A stretch of DNA of 13,574 bases from Segetimicrobium sp035279545 (GTDB taxonomy: Bacteria > Sysuimicrobiota > Sysuimicrobiia > Sysuimicrobiales > Segetimicrobiaceae), in the NCBI GenBank assembly GCA_035279545.1, contig DATEHM010000321.1, positions 1 to 13,574 on the forward strand, written 5' to 3'. Below are positions 12,254-13,574 of the stretch, piece by piece. Under the pieces are notes generated by a model that was not told the DNA's origin, did not search any database, and worked only from the letters and a program-made list of their open reading frames with translations. Position 1 is the first letter of the stretch, and every line of letters begins with the position of its first letter. The position numbers were made by a program, and so were the translations under genes.

Positions 12254-13561
12254 ATGTTGAAACGACAGCGCCTAGGGGCGTTGGGGCTGGCGCTCGTGGT
12301 CGCCATCGCCCTGGTGCCCCTGCGGGTGGGGGCCCAGGCGCCGGTTAGCTTGAAGTTCTACTATCCCGTGGGGGTCTCCGGACCGCTCAACAAGCTCATG
12401 ACCGAGATGGTGAGTGACTTCAACGGCGCCCACCCGGGGATCCGCGTCGAACCCGTGTTTGCGGGCAACTACGTGGAGACGATGGCCAAAGCGATGACCG
12501 CGGTCCTGGGGGGCGCCCCCCCGGACGTGGCCGTGTTGGACACCCCCGAGCTGTTCTCCCTGCTGGACCGAAACGCGATCATGCCGCTCGATGACCTGAT
12601 CGCGCAGAGCGGAGGGAAGGCCTGGCTGGACGACTTCTACCAGACCCTGCTGCTCAACGAGCGCGCCAACGGGCACGTCTACAGCATTCCCTGGCAGCGG
12701 AGCACGCCAATCTTCTACTACAACAAGGAAATGTTCCGCAAGGCCGGGTTGGACCCCAACCGGGCACCGAAGAACTGGACCGAACTCGTACAGTACGCCC
12801 AGAAGCTGACGATCCGGGACGCCAGCGGCGCCGTCACCCAGTGGGGCGTCGAGGCCCCCGTCGTGGACACCTCACCGTGGGTGATCCAGGGCTTCTTCAT
12901 CGAGGCGGGCGCCAACTACTTCGACCCGAACGGCAAGTGGGTGAAGTTCAACTCGCCCGAGGTCGTCCACGCCCTCCAGTTCATCCTGGACCTCCAGAAC
13001 AAGTACAAGGTGCACCCCCCGGGGCCGTCCAGCGCGGCGTTCTGGGGACAGGTGCCGCAGGACTTCATCCAGCAAAAGGTGGCGATGATCTACACCACGA
13101 CCGGGAACATGACGTTCATCCGCACGAACGCGAAGTTTGAATGGAACGCCGGCTTCATGCCCGCGGACAAGCGGTACGGCGCGCCGACCGGGGGCGGGAG
13201 CCTGTATATCTTCAACAAGATCCCGGCGGACCACCAGGCGGCGGCCTGGACGTTCATCCGCTGGATGACCGACCCGCAGCAGGCGGCGCGGTGGACCATC
13301 GGCACCGGGTACGTGCCGATCCGGAAGACCGAGCTGTCGGCGTCCAGCTTCAAGGACTACATGACCCAGGTCCCCCAGGCGCTCACGGCGACCCTGCAGC
13401 TGCGGGTGGCCGGAGAGCAGATGACGATCCACGACGTCGACCAGATCGGCCTGCTCCTCGTGACGGCGGTGCAGGCCGCGCAGTCGGGGCGGTTGAGCCC
13501 CCAGGCGGCGCTCGACCAGGCGCAGCGCGACGCGACCGCTCTCCTGGCAAAATACCAGTAA
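12254..13561 (+). CDS. ABC transporter substrate-binding protein, family 1 (UgpB-like)
   Basis: A 435-residue extracellular solute-binding protein of family 1. Signal peptide: MLKRQR, hydrophobic core LGALGLALVVAIALVPL, and a signal peptidase I site after AQA at residue 29. No lipobox cysteine, so it would be secreted or periplasmic, not a lipoprotein. Family text includes LNKLMTEMVSDFNGAHPGIRVEPVFAGNY, GAPPDVAVLDTPELFSLLDRNAIMPLDDLI, GHVYSIPWQRSTPIFYYNKEMFRKAGLD and AAWTFIRWMTDPQQAARW. The nearest characterised relatives bind glycerol-3-phosphate or sugars, but the ligand cannot be called. A GGGGGG run lies seven or so bases before the ATG. The next gene's ATG overlaps its TAA, as in an ABC operon. 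It diverges from menG across only 22 bp. Confidence 0.9.
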   Translation: MLKRQRLGALGLALVVAIALVPLRVGAQAPVSLKFYYPVGVSGPLNKLMTEMVSDFNGAHPGIRVEPVFAGNYVETMAKAMTAVLGGAPPDVAVLDTPELFSLLDRNAIMPLDDLIAQSGGKAWLDDFYQTLLLNERANGHVYSIPWQRSTPIFYYNKEMFRKAGLDPNRAPKNWTELVQYAQKLTIRDASGAVTQWGVEAPVVDTSPWVIQGFFIEAGANYFDPNGKWVKFNSPEVVHALQFILDLQNKYKVHPPGPSSAAFWGQVPQDFIQQKVAMIYTTTGNMTFIRTNAKFEWNAGFMPADKRYGAPTGGGSLYIFNKIPADHQAAAWTFIRWMTDPQQAARWTIGTGYVPIRKTELSASSFKDYMTQVPQALTATLQLRVAGEQMTIHDVDQIGLLLVTAVQAAQSGRLSPQAALDQAQRDATALLAKYQ

Positions 13562-13574
13562 TGGCGGACGTCTA
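13561..13574 (+). CDS. Start of next gene, probably ABC permease (cut by window end)
   Basis: ATGGCGGACGTCTA overlaps the TAA of the binding-protein gene by one base (TAATG). In family 1 systems the next gene is normally a permease. Only four codons are visible, so the product is inference from context. Confidence 0.45.

Overview
The window looks like a chromosome segment from a GC-rich, uncultured-type bacterium. The menaquinone methyltransferase, an IreB-family protein and MurA point to a Terrabacteria-like lineage (Firmicutes-related or a GC-rich candidate phylum). The substrate-binding protein at the right end has a plain Sec signal peptide and no lipobox, which hints at a two-membrane envelope. 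Placement is inference from gene content only.

Left part (1-4800): a NIPSNAP-like protein and an Asp/Glu-racemase-family protein lie on the plus strand. They converge on a minus-strand set reading ArsR regulator -> SRPBCC/AHSA1-like protein -> DUF899 thioredoxin-like protein -> CzcO-like flavoprotein. ArsR and SRPBCC overlap by one base (TAATG). The ArsR promoter carries a near-palindrome between its -35 and -10 boxes and should give an almost leaderless mRNA. The DUF899 gene carries three one-base deletions within about 170 bp that together restore the frame.

Middle (4800-9730): a decayed accessory region framed by pieces of tRNA-Val. A 3' half (acceptor, T arm, anticodon loop) is at 5096-5140, followed on its own strand by a strong hairpin. 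A 5' half is at 9686-9726, just downstream of murA. An intact tRNA-Val(TAC) with its own -10 box lies between them at 8725-8799. All three are on the minus strand. The region holds an intact VapBC-type module with a 10-bp-arm palindromic operator, the end of an IS21-family element (istA N-terminus plus a 23-bp-period array), the C-terminal remnant of a large serine recombinase, a frameshifted RelE/ParE-like toxin with an antitoxin-like frame, a frameshifted DUF6930-like gene, a tRNA-Leu-like 3' end and an intact DinB-like gene. It reads as an old tRNA-associated island that has taken repeated insertions and is eroding.

Right part (9768-13574): intact core genes. The minus strand carries menG/ubiE -> ireB -> murA, closely spaced and probably one operon. 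Diverging from it with almost no gap, the plus strand starts an ABC-transporter operon with a family 1 solute-binding protein. The next gene's ATG overlaps its stop codon at the window edge.
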